Source of the DNA: Irpex lacteus
Lineage: Eukaryota > Basidiomycota > Agaricomycetes > Polyporales > Irpicaceae
Assembly (NCBI GenBank): GCA_001986395.2
Contig: MQVO02000001.1
Span: forward strand, 744,001 to 808,000
Length of the DNA stretch: 64,000 nt
Direction: 5' to 3'
Below are positions 38,117 to 48,352 of this stretch, one piece after another. The number at the start of each line of letters is the position of its first letter. Position 1 is the stretch's first letter. Both the position numbers and the translations under genes were made by a program. Under the pieces are notes generated by a model. That model made no database searches. It was not told the DNA's origin and saw only the letters and a list, made by a program, of their open reading frames with translations.

Positions 38117-38933
38117 ATGATCGTGGAAGAGGCCGAGTCGACCTCTGACAAGGTTACCGACGAGAACAGTTCCCCCGCAGATTCCCTAAACGAACATCGT
38201 GCAACACTAGAGAATGGCGCATCAGAGGAGCACGGCAACCCTAACCCTGGCATCGACGCTATCCCCGAATCTAATCAGGGCCCTAATGTGATGAAAATGT
38301 GTGGTATGGTGGCTGCAGGTGCTATGGTCGTCGCTCCTATGGCGGTCGCATTACCGGTACTTGGGGTGCTAGGATTCGGCGCTGCTGGTCCCGTTGCAGG
38401 TAAGTACGATAATAAGCCGTATAAAGCGTGCTTTTACTGAATGCTGCTGTGATCCATTCCTAGGGGGGATCGCGGCGGGATTGCAATCTGTCATAGGACC
38501 TGCGGCTGCTGGTGGCGTTTTTGCCACGTTACAGAGTGCTGCCATGGGCGGTTATGGCGCAGCCGCAGTCGGAGGTGCCGTTCAGGCAGCCGGTGCAGGT
38601 CTCGGCTTGTACTCTGCGCTGAAGGGGGGAGGCCAAGGCGGTCACAGCCAATCTCCTCCGTCATGCGATTCGTCGTGTGCGTGCGACTGTCATCGTACCA
38701 CGCCTTCTTCACCTGCCCTGTTACCTCTCTCTTCATCCTCCAGCGATGCTTCTATCCCACCTCCTCCGTATTCTCCCACAGCCGAACGATCATCTATCTC
38801 GCCTGATGATACCCATACACGTCCTCCCATCCCCATTTGCTCCTCTGAGTCCTGTGTTTGCTCTTGTCACAACACTGACCTGTCGACTCGTGATACAATT
38901 TCATCGCGGCTTGAAAGGTTATGTCGAAGTTAA
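38117..38933 (+). CDS. IFI6/IFI27-like Gly/Ala-rich membrane protein with Cys-His tail
   Basis: Two exons (38117-38399, 38464-38933) join in phase to 250 residues. The N-terminal third is acidic and disordered. Residues from about 56 on give MKMCGMVAAGAMVVAPMAVA then LPVLGVLGFGAAGPVAGGIA, GLQSVIGPAAAGGVFATLQS and GGYGAAAVGGAVQAAGAGLG, the hydrophobic core of the interferon-induced 6-16 (ISG12/IFI27) family, which is also known in fungi. In animals these proteins sit in mitochondrial or nuclear membranes and modulate apoptosis; the fungal role is unknown. The tail is Ser/Pro-rich with a PPPY motif and two copies of a compact Cys-rich motif, CDSSCACDCH and CSSESCVCSCH, about 70 residues apart. 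That tail is not part of the classical family. An upstream coding exon cannot be excluded. Confidence 0.75.
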
Positions 38934-39786
38934 AGCTTTGAAAGCTTCCTGCCAGTGATGCAATGTACTTATGCCACTTGAAGGGTCCCGGTGTATAGAC
39001 GTGCCTGCTTGTTACGCACCTTTTCGTTATACATATGTAGCTGCCTCTAATTTCGAGTCAGCCAGATAGCCTGAATGGGCTGCAGTGGCAGCCGGAATAA
39101 GCACTACGTGCTCGAACTATTACAGTAGTAGTAGATCATATTCATGACTTACAGTTTGCAAACAAGCCAAAACATTGACCGGTGAGTTTGGGCGCCTTTA
39201 TGCGACACCGGTGGTACCGGTACCGGACAGCTGAGGTCAACTAAGAACTATCACCTCTCCCATTAGATTTCGCCTACTGAGGTGCTCCCTATTACCAGGC
39301 CGAAGCTGTCAACAGCTTATTAAACGCCTTTTATTCTCCGAGGTGCAAAAATGAGCATTCGGCAGAGTTTCATGGTATGACGTGGGTGGTTTGCCCATTC
39401 CTTCTCACCGCGGCGTAATACTCTGACAACCTTTTTGTAGTTGATGTGTTTCGTTCACATACAGGAGCATATGAGCTACGTGTGCTTTAGCAACCATTAA
39501 AATATTGTAAATCTGCTACTGTTACTCTCGTGGCCAGCTGGTGAACTCGAATGTCAACTGCGAAGGGGCCCAGCTCGAGTCGACGCTCCAAGCACGACCG
39601 AATACAACCACTGTGCCACTATCACCGACCAGGACTCGGCGATGTGGGGTATATTGCTCTTTTCAAGCCTTACAAAATGCAAGTATGCCCCCAAAATATG
39701 TACATATGTCGCTATGATAGCTATATATCACATTCGTACGTCTACAGCTCCTGAACCTCATCGCATCTTTGGTACTCCGTTCGTTT
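38934..39786. other. Gene-poor spacer
   Basis: Between the IFI6-like gene (+) and the cupin-like gene (-), which converge. No coding or repeat structure recognised. Confidence 0.4.
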
Positions 39787-40474
39787 CTAGCTTGAGACCA
39801 CTTGAGAGTTCGTTGTGCACGGACCAGTGTGGAGTACTCTACGCTCTGGTATGTGACCCCCTTCAAACGGGATCTGCAAAGCTCTCGTCTCAACATTCGA
39901 TGGATAGGATGTGATGTGGCCAGAGCCGTTCGTATCAAGGACGAGGATGGTATCGCCCCCCACAAGATAGGCGCTTGCTGTTGGGTCGTTGGGAAGGGTT
40001 ATGTGGGCAACTCCGGAGAGGTAAGTCGCAAGTCTATATCAATAGGAATCCAGTAACAATCAGTTTCTGTAAACAGATATGAGAGTGCCGACGGAGGAAT
40101 CATGTGGTACCGTGACTACAGTGCTGCGCGGTGTGGGGATATACATGTGGACAAGGAAATATGAAGACCTACTGGGCGTGTGGCGCGTTATGGATGCCCC
40201 CTTCAAACCTCGGGGGGAAAACAGTATAGGTTGCGTTTGCCAGGCTGTCAATCAGCAGCGTCAATGCGCCAATCGTACCTGCGCCAGTCGATGTGGTGAA
40301 CGGGCTTGCAAGACGCCAGCATTCGAAATTGCAGGCATTGTGCTTGGTGACGACTGCAGTGAGTTCGAGGAAAGTGTTGTGTGAATCTACAGAGGTGGTT
40401 GAGAATAAAATTGGGAGCAACGCGAGGGTGAGCGTCGTCGGTCGGTTGACCTGTAGGTGTTTCTTCCGTAGCAT
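39787..40474 (-). CDS. Small secreted cupin-like protein
   Basis: Two exons, complement of 39787-40033 and 40173-40474, give 182 residues in phase. The N-terminus MLRKKHLQVNRPTTLTLALL then PILFSTTSVDS looks like a signal peptide. The body has KHNACNFECWRLASPFTTST, GTIGALTLLIDSLANATYTV, FPPRFEGGIHNAPHAQ, then across the intron LATYLSGVAHITLPNDPTAS, LVGGDTILVLDTNGSGHITS, TRALQIPFEGGHIP and VLHTGPC. The GGIHNAP, LSGxAHITLP and GHIT strings match a family of small secreted cupin-fold proteins of mushroom fungi; function is undetermined. The 139-nt intron is unusually long for this window. It starts GTAGGT inside what would otherwise be an in-frame stop, and was chosen because it joins both conserved halves. 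A (TA)n run lies about 85 bp upstream of the ATG. Confidence 0.68.
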
Positions 40475-41756
40475 ACTTGCGTTCCTGAGGTGGTAACGTG
40501 CGACAGGCAAGCTGAAAGACTCGTCAGCTATCCCAGGCCCAGGCCATATTTCCACTTATATATATATATATATATATATTACTCAAGCCTATAAACCATT
40601 TGGGAACAACAATCACATCGACAAAGTAAGCCAGCAGTATCCTCAGTTGATAGTCTGGCATTGTCTCATATGTTACGTGTGTAGTCTGGTATACGTAGTA
40701 GGCTGTTAGCCTCAACAGGTCAGGAGCCCTCCTGAACGTTATACGGCGAACGTAATTATTCAAGCTTTGAAGAGAAAAGGAGCCTTCCTGATCGGTCAAA
40801 GTGCTCGAAGTTCCATGTGGAGCATCCCAATGTAGCAGCTCCTTCAGTCGAATGAATCAAGAGCGGCTTTGTGTTTTTGAAGAATGAATACGAATTGCAA
40901 TACTTGCGTATATGTAGTAAGCTAGAGCATATACTGAGCCTCGCTGATTGACTGATCGAACTCTGTCTGCCTCATCTAGGCGTTCGACAGATTGATGGCC
41001 TTCAATGGACTTTAGATTCTCAAAATTCTCAATTAATCATTGCAACAGCCGAGTACTGACGTAAGGATTGCGAGGCTAAATCTGATATGAGAGCATCCGG
41101 TCCATCCAACACGGAACTGCAAGGATCGGCGGGGAGCGTATATGACAGTAAGTTTTCCTCTTTTGGAAATCTATCTAAGTTCAAGTTCAACCCCGAAGCG
41201 CTCGCGGCCAGTTCTATGTTCCGGCACACTTGTACACTTGTACCTGGGATTCCCTTTTCTCCCGCAATCGCAAATAAGAAGCAATTCATACTCAAGGTAC
41301 GCTCCTCATCTCATCACTATACCAATTCGAAGATTGATTTTCGCCTATTGGCTATGCATCTGACATGCTGGACTCTGCTGGAGTGTAGCATCTACTACTC
41401 CATTTCGCTGACCTCGCTGGCCTTCATGACAGGTGTACCCATCCGCTACACTGATATAGGTTTTGTATGGGCTACTATTGGAGCCTTGCAGCCCAAATTC
41501 TGCTCGAAGTCCCACAAGCGGTGTCTTACTTATCAAACTCACAGCGTGGCTGACCACTGGCAGTTGTCAAAGTGGATCTCAGTGCTACCTACCAACACAT
41601 GGAAGACTACGAGTATCGTGATACTGATTATACTCGACTATATTGGGAAAGCCCAGTATATTATTGCAGGAGAGATCAGTCCTTCAAGACAGCCTTATAA
41701 GATTTAGCAGCTTTGGTAGCGTCCTCATTCTCCATCTCTCCGTTAGCTTACTTGTC
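40475..41756. other. Gene-poor spacer with TA microsatellite
   Basis: Divergent region between the cupin-like gene and the rhodopsin-like gene. It includes the (TA)n tract 40557-40579. A 206-codon open frame at 41087-41707 (+) has no recognisable domain or start context; I leave it uncalled but note it. Confidence 0.4.
40557..40579. repeat. (TA)n microsatellite
   Basis: About 11 uninterrupted TA units, located 83-105 bp upstream of the predicted cupin-like start codon (minus strand). It could serve as, or replace, a TATA element. Confidence 0.9.
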
Positions 41757-43184
41757 ATGGCCACCGATCCGCTCTTACAGCTCAAAGGTAATGTTCAGCA
41801 GCTTCGACATGCTTCGTTGGGTTACTTATAGTCTTCGATAGTGGTATCAGCGATATTTTCGTTCATCGCTTTCCTTGCTACAGTTGCACGGTTGTACCTC
41901 CGACGGGCGAAATTCTGGTGGGACGATGCATGCGCGTTTTTAGCCACGATCTTTTTGTTTGTGCAGGTCGCATCTGTGTTCATGCATTTACCCAATCCTC
42001 GTCAGTGGTGTCTCAAGCCTGCCAGATTACACAGACACTGAACTGCTACCGTGACTAGATGTCCTTCCTCGAACGAGTCGCATCGCTGCCTACTATATCA
42101 TGGCAATCACTTTTTACCTCGTTATATGGTAAGTGATAATTATTATAATCTTCTACTTTCTAGCAACGACGATTAATCAATTCAATATCCCTACGACAGG
42201 ACCGCGCGGTTGTCAATCTTATACTCGATTATCAGGATTGATCCCAGTCCGAGGATACGAAGAGTACGTCTGATCTCAATTTTGTCAATTCGAGGTACTC
42301 ATAGAGCCGGACCGCAGATTTTGCATCGCGTAGCTATAGTCTTCATCGTTGTGTTGCTCGTCATGTGTGCGCAACTGTTCTGGGTATGCCGCCTATTACT
42401 ATACGATCTACCTTTGCTTGCGCATTGACGGCACAATCATTGCTTCATGAATCGTAGGTGTGTGAACCAATGGCAACGTGGAAGGGCGCAGGATCTCCAC
42501 AGTGCCCATTGACAAAGCAGGTCGCAATATGTCAACTCGTCAGTGAGTCCAGTCATTTCTACCTTCATTACATTCTGTCTCATCGATTATCCCGTTTACC
42601 TACCAGCGGATATCCTTGCGGACATGCTTCTTATCGCAACACCCTTGCGACTTCTTCAGCAGCTTTCTGCGCAGGATGGGACGCGCAGACGACTTATGGT
42701 TATCTTCTCAACTAGCATCGTCACAACGTGCGTAATTCCTGCCGAGATGCTGCCAGATGTCTCATGGTTCTTCAATAGCATCGTCTCTCTCGTGCACGCA
42801 GCCTTTATACTCACGGGCGGCGGCGTCAGAGTTGTGGTAGCCGCCATCATCGAGGATACCTTCTCCCTGATAGTCTGCAATGTTCCGGTAGTTGTCACCT
42901 TTCTCCTTCGTCACGTATTCGTCTTTGGGGAGGTTGAAGCGCGTCGCGTCGCTGGGGGTGACAACCCCATGTCTACCTTCGTTTGTCGGAAGGATGCCAC
43001 AAGCGGAATCACGACGGTCGGATTTGGGAGGAGCGGAGTTACGGTCTCGAGGACTGTCGAGACTGATACAGTCCGTGACGTTACTATGATCAACTTGTGG
43101 GAGATGTCCACGAGCACAAGCGAAGTTAGCAAAGATGTGGAGAGGAAGGGCATCGTACCAGTAGGAAGTTCTATGAAAAATTAA
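41757..43184 (+). CDS. Rhodopsin-like 7TM fungal membrane protein
   Basis: The short first exon MATDPLLQLK joins by an intron ending at 41841 to VVSAIFSFIAFLATVARLYL then RRAKFWWDDACAFLATIFLF. The RRxKFWWDDA string is diagnostic for the fungal rhodopsin-like (PTH11/SAT4-related) integral membrane domain. Later exons give TARLSILYSIIRI, VAIVFIVVLLVMCAQLFWVC with EPMATWKG, CPLTKQVAICQL, DILADMLLIATPLRLLQQLS, RLMVIFSTSIVTTC, and DTFSLIVCNVPVVVTFLLRH. The C-terminal cytosolic tail is Ser/Thr-rich (about 43000-43184). Seven helices are expected. Some relatives are cell-surface sensors in other fungi; the ligand is unknown and no retinal-binding lysine can be assigned. Inner exon borders are approximate. 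Confidence 0.75.
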
Positions 43185-43819
43185 CATTGGGACGCTGTCA
43201 GGAAGATAACAGTCCAGGTCTCGAAGTTGGTGTACAGTAACGTTTAGCTATAGTCGCTTCTGGTCGCTCGAATCACTCTTGGCAGGGCGGACTCGGAGCA
43301 CGCGAGGAATTTTGTACCTCTGACCCGCGGGCCAGTGCCTCCACCGGTGGTCACGGCCGCTTTATCTATTTGCAGTATCACTTCGAAATTAGTCGTAACC
43401 GTATGACTACTAGGAGTTTGTATACGTACTGATCCGGAATATATACCATTTATCATACCTGCCATCTATCATTGAACGGAGGTTCTCAAACAACCATACA
43501 TAATGCGAACGGAACTGGTGACAAAACTTCAGTATCAATAGACGGAGCGCGAGGTGCTGGTAGTGAATGCTGGACATCATGAGGGCAGCAGAAGAAGTGG
43601 CAGTTATTCTTCAGATATCTTTACATCCTAATGCGAAAACACGAGATACGGTGAACAAGGAGCGACTCAAGGAAATATAAAAGCATGGTACAAACAGTAC
43701 GACATCAAGCCGATACTACAAATACTTTTGTCTAAGAGACCCATCCTTATTATGAGCCTTCTTCCGATTATAGATATGATGCACGGCCGTGAATACTCCA
43801 TATATGAGACTTGTATAAC
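43185..43819. other. Intergenic, tail-to-tail spacer
   Basis: Between the rhodopsin-like gene and the methyltransferase gene, which converge. Nothing recognised. Confidence 0.4.
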
Positions 43820-46800
43820 TTATATTCCATTTTGTCTGCCTGCCTTCCACCCAATGGCAATACACATCTTGCGGCTGATTCGCTCCCACGGCTCCAGAGA
43901 CGCGAGCGGTACATTGAGGTCTTCGTCTGCATTTTCATCGGCACTACCGCGGAACGTGGCCTCAGGCAGTGCAAAGTTAGGGAGATGATCAGACCTGGTA
44001 TGGCCGTCAGACTCGTCCGTCGTAGATGCCGAGTCTAACCGTGGAGTCGATAGTGTAGAAGCATTAGCTGGAGAGGGATGCTGCTTCAACGACTGATGGA
44101 TTCTCCACTCGGTGGCAAGCTGGTCGAACTCTTTACGAGCTTGTGTTCGCGCAGTAACTGGTTCGTTCCACCCCAGTCTACTTCGAACGGTATCGCCCAT
44201 TCCTATATGTTCCTGCATGTCCCTACGTTTACATTATCAGTATACGTTGGTCGTGTCTGTAAGACATGGAAAAGGTACTCACAATTGGAATCGCGTTATC
44301 ATGTCGTTGAATTCAGACCGACTCATGTGCACGAGCGTCTCTTGATGTGGCTTCGCTCTCGCCCACAAGCCTCCTCTGTGGTTTACCTGAGGGCTGAGGG
44401 GTTGCGTTTTCTGATAGTGCACTACCCAGGCCCACATCTCTTCTGCGCATGCTACCACCTCATGCACCTTCAAGGCTAGCAACATGTTTAATGACTCCAG
44501 TTGAAAGTTAATGCTAGCCATCGGTTTGCGACAGTGTTTACTATGCCCTTCGCGTAGGACGTGGCGCCAAGAGGACATCCCGGGCCCTTCGGAGCGAGGC
44601 GAATCCCCTCCTTCCTCATCCCGCCAGAATTGTTCGTAGATTGAGGTGATTGAGTCCTCTGAGGTAGAAGCTTTAGCTCTTTGGAAGAAGGGGTTGAAGC
44701 GGTCGTCGTCGATCAGTACATGGGGATTTGGGCTCGCCAACAGACTGGTGATATGAAGCTTTGCACCTGAACCTGTACTGTCCTCCGGCGATTTGGAACG
44801 TGGAGGGAAAGTGAGAATTACTGGTGGGTGTATACAGGTGTCTAGAAAAGTTCGATATCGCCTTAGATATGAGGGTGGACGACCATCCCAAAACCAAGAC
44901 ACTTACGTTTGAAATGTAGCGGAAAGGAATTTTTCAAGAGAGCTAATGGTTCCAAGTTGATAAAACGAGCGGCGTGCATCTCATTGTAAATAAATTCAAG
45001 GAGCGAGTGGTCCCGAGGGTTTATAGGTGCTCGCGTTCGGGATGACTGCTCAGGATCCAGATCACGCGTATGATCATCGTCTTCTGCCGCCAACGGTAGC
45101 GTGACACTATGCAGCGGCGATTTCTGATAAGCGCGAGACGATAGGGACGGTTGTGATGAGAGTGGCAAGGGCAATGGCGGTATGTTGCCCAGGCCGAGCA
45201 TCGTACCAGACGAACTTCGCTTTAGTATGGGCCAATCTGCTTGGGGATATCCTGCCGAAGGACGATGACTTGATGTGGACGTCGGAGGAGAAAGAGAGTC
45301 TAATGAGCCGAACGGGTCGTTCGTCCAAATGTCCGAAGACTGAGGGGATGAGATGGATAGGTCTAGGTCGACCAAAGTTTCCGGCTGGGCGTGGACCGGT
45401 TTACCTGGGAAGCATAACTCTTCCTCGAGTATCTGTGGAAATATTATGAAAGTCAGTCCCTGCTCACTGGAGTGACTGATATAGACGAACTTCAAACCGC
45501 CCACCAGGCTTCAAGATACGCGTGAGTTCCTACGATTAGAACGTTATCAGCATCTCCGCCAGCTTTACAGCTCCAAGTCATTAACCTCTAATAATGAATC
45601 CCACTAGAAATTGACTGGTGTCAGCAGAGCTATTACAAAAAAGACTATCAGACAGTACCTTGTCTTCGGGAACCCCACGCGCTATTCGTTTCGCATAACT
45701 GGACATGTAGCTTTCAATCTTCCGCCCCACAATGATTAGCACACCAACCTACGTACATAAAGTCGAACTCTTCGTCCTGGAACGGCAGCGGCTCCAAACT
45801 GTTGCAACAGACCAACGAATCAGCAAAAATGCATTGTTCTAACGCAGCTCACTCACAAATTCGCCTGCACCCATGTGATTCGGCTGGCCATCTGTGACGT
45901 CCCTAGCTGGTATAGATCGGGTTGTAAAGGCACGATATCAAGACCTGTCAACATCAAGGGGTTATAATTCATGCATTATGGGCGGCTGTAACGGTGACAA
46001 CGGCGTACCGACAAAATGGGTGTCCTAATGAGCGGATGAGTCAGCAAAATGAAAAGAAGCAAGAAGTCATTGCGTGGCAGACCTTCCAATGCCTTGCGCA
46101 CTCAAGAATCCAGTGTCCCGAGCCTAATGAACAGAACGGTTAAGAACGCGTCCCAGAGACGCTTTCACAGGCGTACCACATCCGAGGTCGAGACTGATGA
46201 GTATTGAATCAGCTTTGGTATGAGGATAGAATGATGAACACGAACACTTTTTGCGGTATGGTTTCCAGCGGGTGCCAGGTCAGATCTTTGGTGACTGTTT
46301 GCATCCACATGACTTCCCAGATGCCGCTAGCGTCATCCAAGAGCACAGTAAGTTTGGGAGATGCAAACGAAGCTAACCAACCTACTAGTCTATCACGCTC
46401 TGTTCGTAATGCAGAGGGTATGGCACTTCCTTGGGGGAGTACGGGTGGTGCCTCTTCCCGTTCTTGACCTTGAATTGTGCTTCGCGTGCCTGCATCTTGA
46501 ACTTCAGCTCGTTCAAGATCGTCCGGTCCGCCGTCGAGAACCGTGCCTCGTCCAAGTTCGCCTCAGCCTCTAGTTCGTCAAGGTCTTGTGCATCAATTCG
46601 ACGTGGGTTGGATATAACAAGGGGTTGAACTTTTGACTTGTTCTTATGCACGCCTAGGTCGGGACCAATTCTGATGTTGCTGCCGTCATGGTGGTGGTTG
46701 TCTCGTGTCGGTATGGCAAAATCCGAGCTGCGCTTCATGCCACAAATCAGCTCAGTCGCGGATGCAAATCAAAACATAACACAAATCACGGTGACGTAAG

Positions 46801-47341
46801 AAATCTAGTGATGATCGGGCACAACAGGGCAGAACGATTTGGCTCTTTCAATCAAGAACATAACGGGGATCTCGGAACTCACAATTAACGGAGGGACACT
46901 GGACTCTCTGCGTTTGCGGGCAGTGGACATGGAGAACCTGGGTGGCAGCGACTCTTGTGATGGCTTGGGAGCATTGCGGTCGGGAACACCAGAGGATGTC
47001 GAAGGCCGAGATTTCACACGTTTTACTCGTGGGGGCTTGCGAGTGAGGACATTCGGCCTTTCCTGGCTATCTTTGCGCTCAGATAGGGCACCCCCTGCGC
47101 TAGAAGGACGTCTCAAGCGTTCACGAAACATGCGTAAAGGTCCAGCTTGGGGAGACAATGGTGAGCTTGGGGAAGGCGGCGTACCCTTCTTGGTTGGTGT
47201 GAGCTCAACAGTCTTATGAGGGTTGGCTGGGTCAGAACCCAGCCCGTGTTCGTGAGTTGTAGACCGGTCGGCAATCGGGTTGGTCCTAGGGCGAGATGGA
47301 GATGAGTATGCCCTTAGTCGCACCGGATGATTAGATGCCAT
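43820..47341 (-). CDS. Class I SAM-dependent methyltransferase with disordered extensions
   Basis: Many introns. The N-terminal region is disordered and basic (RLRAYSSPSRPRTNPIADRS, then RKPPRVKRVKSRPSTSSG). The catalytic part is split over very small exons: VLDLGCG / SGHWILECARHWK / DTHFVG / LDIVPLQPDLYQ. This gives the SAM-binding motif DLGCGSGHW and the acidic residue after strand 2. Then come SRITWVQANFLEPLPFQDEE, FDFM and ELTRILKPGGRFEIIEE-type sequence (the glycine loop before strand 5). A long C-terminal extension is Ser/Pro-rich and ends with helical sequence (KVHEVVACAEEMWAWVVHYQ). The substrate is unknown. Start chosen at 47341 for its CACCATGG context; an in-frame ATG at 47410 (MAQTDTWSPF) is possible. 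The end at 43820 is the first stop after the last good frame. Confidence 0.78.
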
Positions 47342-48352
47342 GGTGTCATCAGCTTCTCTGGAAGTTCGAGAAATCTGAGGAAACGGAGACCAGGTATCAG
47401 TCTGTGCCATCAAGAAAGGTGCGACGGATAGGAGGTGATGAGCAGGCTGTGTACAACTTCCTGTCTCCAGAAACCTCAGTTCGGCCCAATGCACTTACCA
47501 GGAATAAACGAAGACCCTAATGCAGTTATTGGCCTTGTATGAATCGCATTACTTGACCGCCACGGTCACTTGCCCGGTAGGCCAGTCGTTCTTGAGGATG
47601 TCGAAAAGGTGAGTGCGGGTGGAAGGTTGAAAAGTGAAGACATCACAAATCTTCTAAGTGAGGATGATCCCACACTATAACGGACGGTAGCAATGCGGAG
47701 AGAGAATGGATCATATGTTTTGACCAATTATCACAGTATCAAGACTTCAAAACGTAAAAATCATACTTTAGAGTTGTATGGCCGCATCTTCCCTGCGGAC
47801 TCCGACATGCCTTTAGACGAGCCCAGCTCAACCCGGAGAATCTGGCGGCGGTATACTCGGAGCTGGAGGAGTCCCGGCCACCTTGAACTCTCTTATGGCG
47901 GATTTTTTCGGTCGTGTGCTTGGAATGATCCAACAAGCCTCCGAAGATGTGATTGACAGAGACGATAAGTGTCTTCGAACGGTGAACTTGACTTCAGAAA
48001 TTTGGCGGAGACCGACCGGTCATTCTCGATATATTCGTACCCCGTTCCTACAGTAAGATCAATTATTAGCGAAGTCAAGGAGGTGTTTCTGATTTCGACG
48101 TGGATGGCAAGTCGACATAAGTGGTTTAGTGGGCACAATCATCATGATGGCGACTTCTAAGAAACATAGACGCCCATTAACAGTAAGCTAATCTAATGGG
48201 CGTCTCGTATGTAATCGACTTCGACTCTTACTCTTACTTGCAGTGTAGGTCTCTCAACACACGTACGATCAACGGTGAGTAGAACATATAAACTCGCATG
48301 CAAATCTCTGTCTTACACGCAATATTAGGTTGCAGTTTATACTGGCGACGAC
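47342..48352. other. Divergent intergenic region with coding-like remnant
   Basis: Upstream region of the methyltransferase (minus) and of the p34 gene (plus). Between about 47785 and 48055 the plus strand reads like protein in two adjacent frames (see findings); no intact gene is called. Confidence 0.4.

Noticed and set aside
38117..38933. Calling the IFI6-like protein an apoptosis or immunity gene
   Set aside because: Only the hydrophobic core is shared with the animal family; no functional evidence exists in the sequence.
41087..41707. 206-codon plus-strand open frame before the rhodopsin-like gene
   Set aside because: No recognisable domain and no splice signals joining it to the next gene; length alone is not enough in AT-rich DNA. 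It could still be real.
42762..43187. 141-codon minus-strand frame over the rhodopsin-like gene
   Set aside because: Antisense shadow of helices and tail that match a known family on the plus strand.
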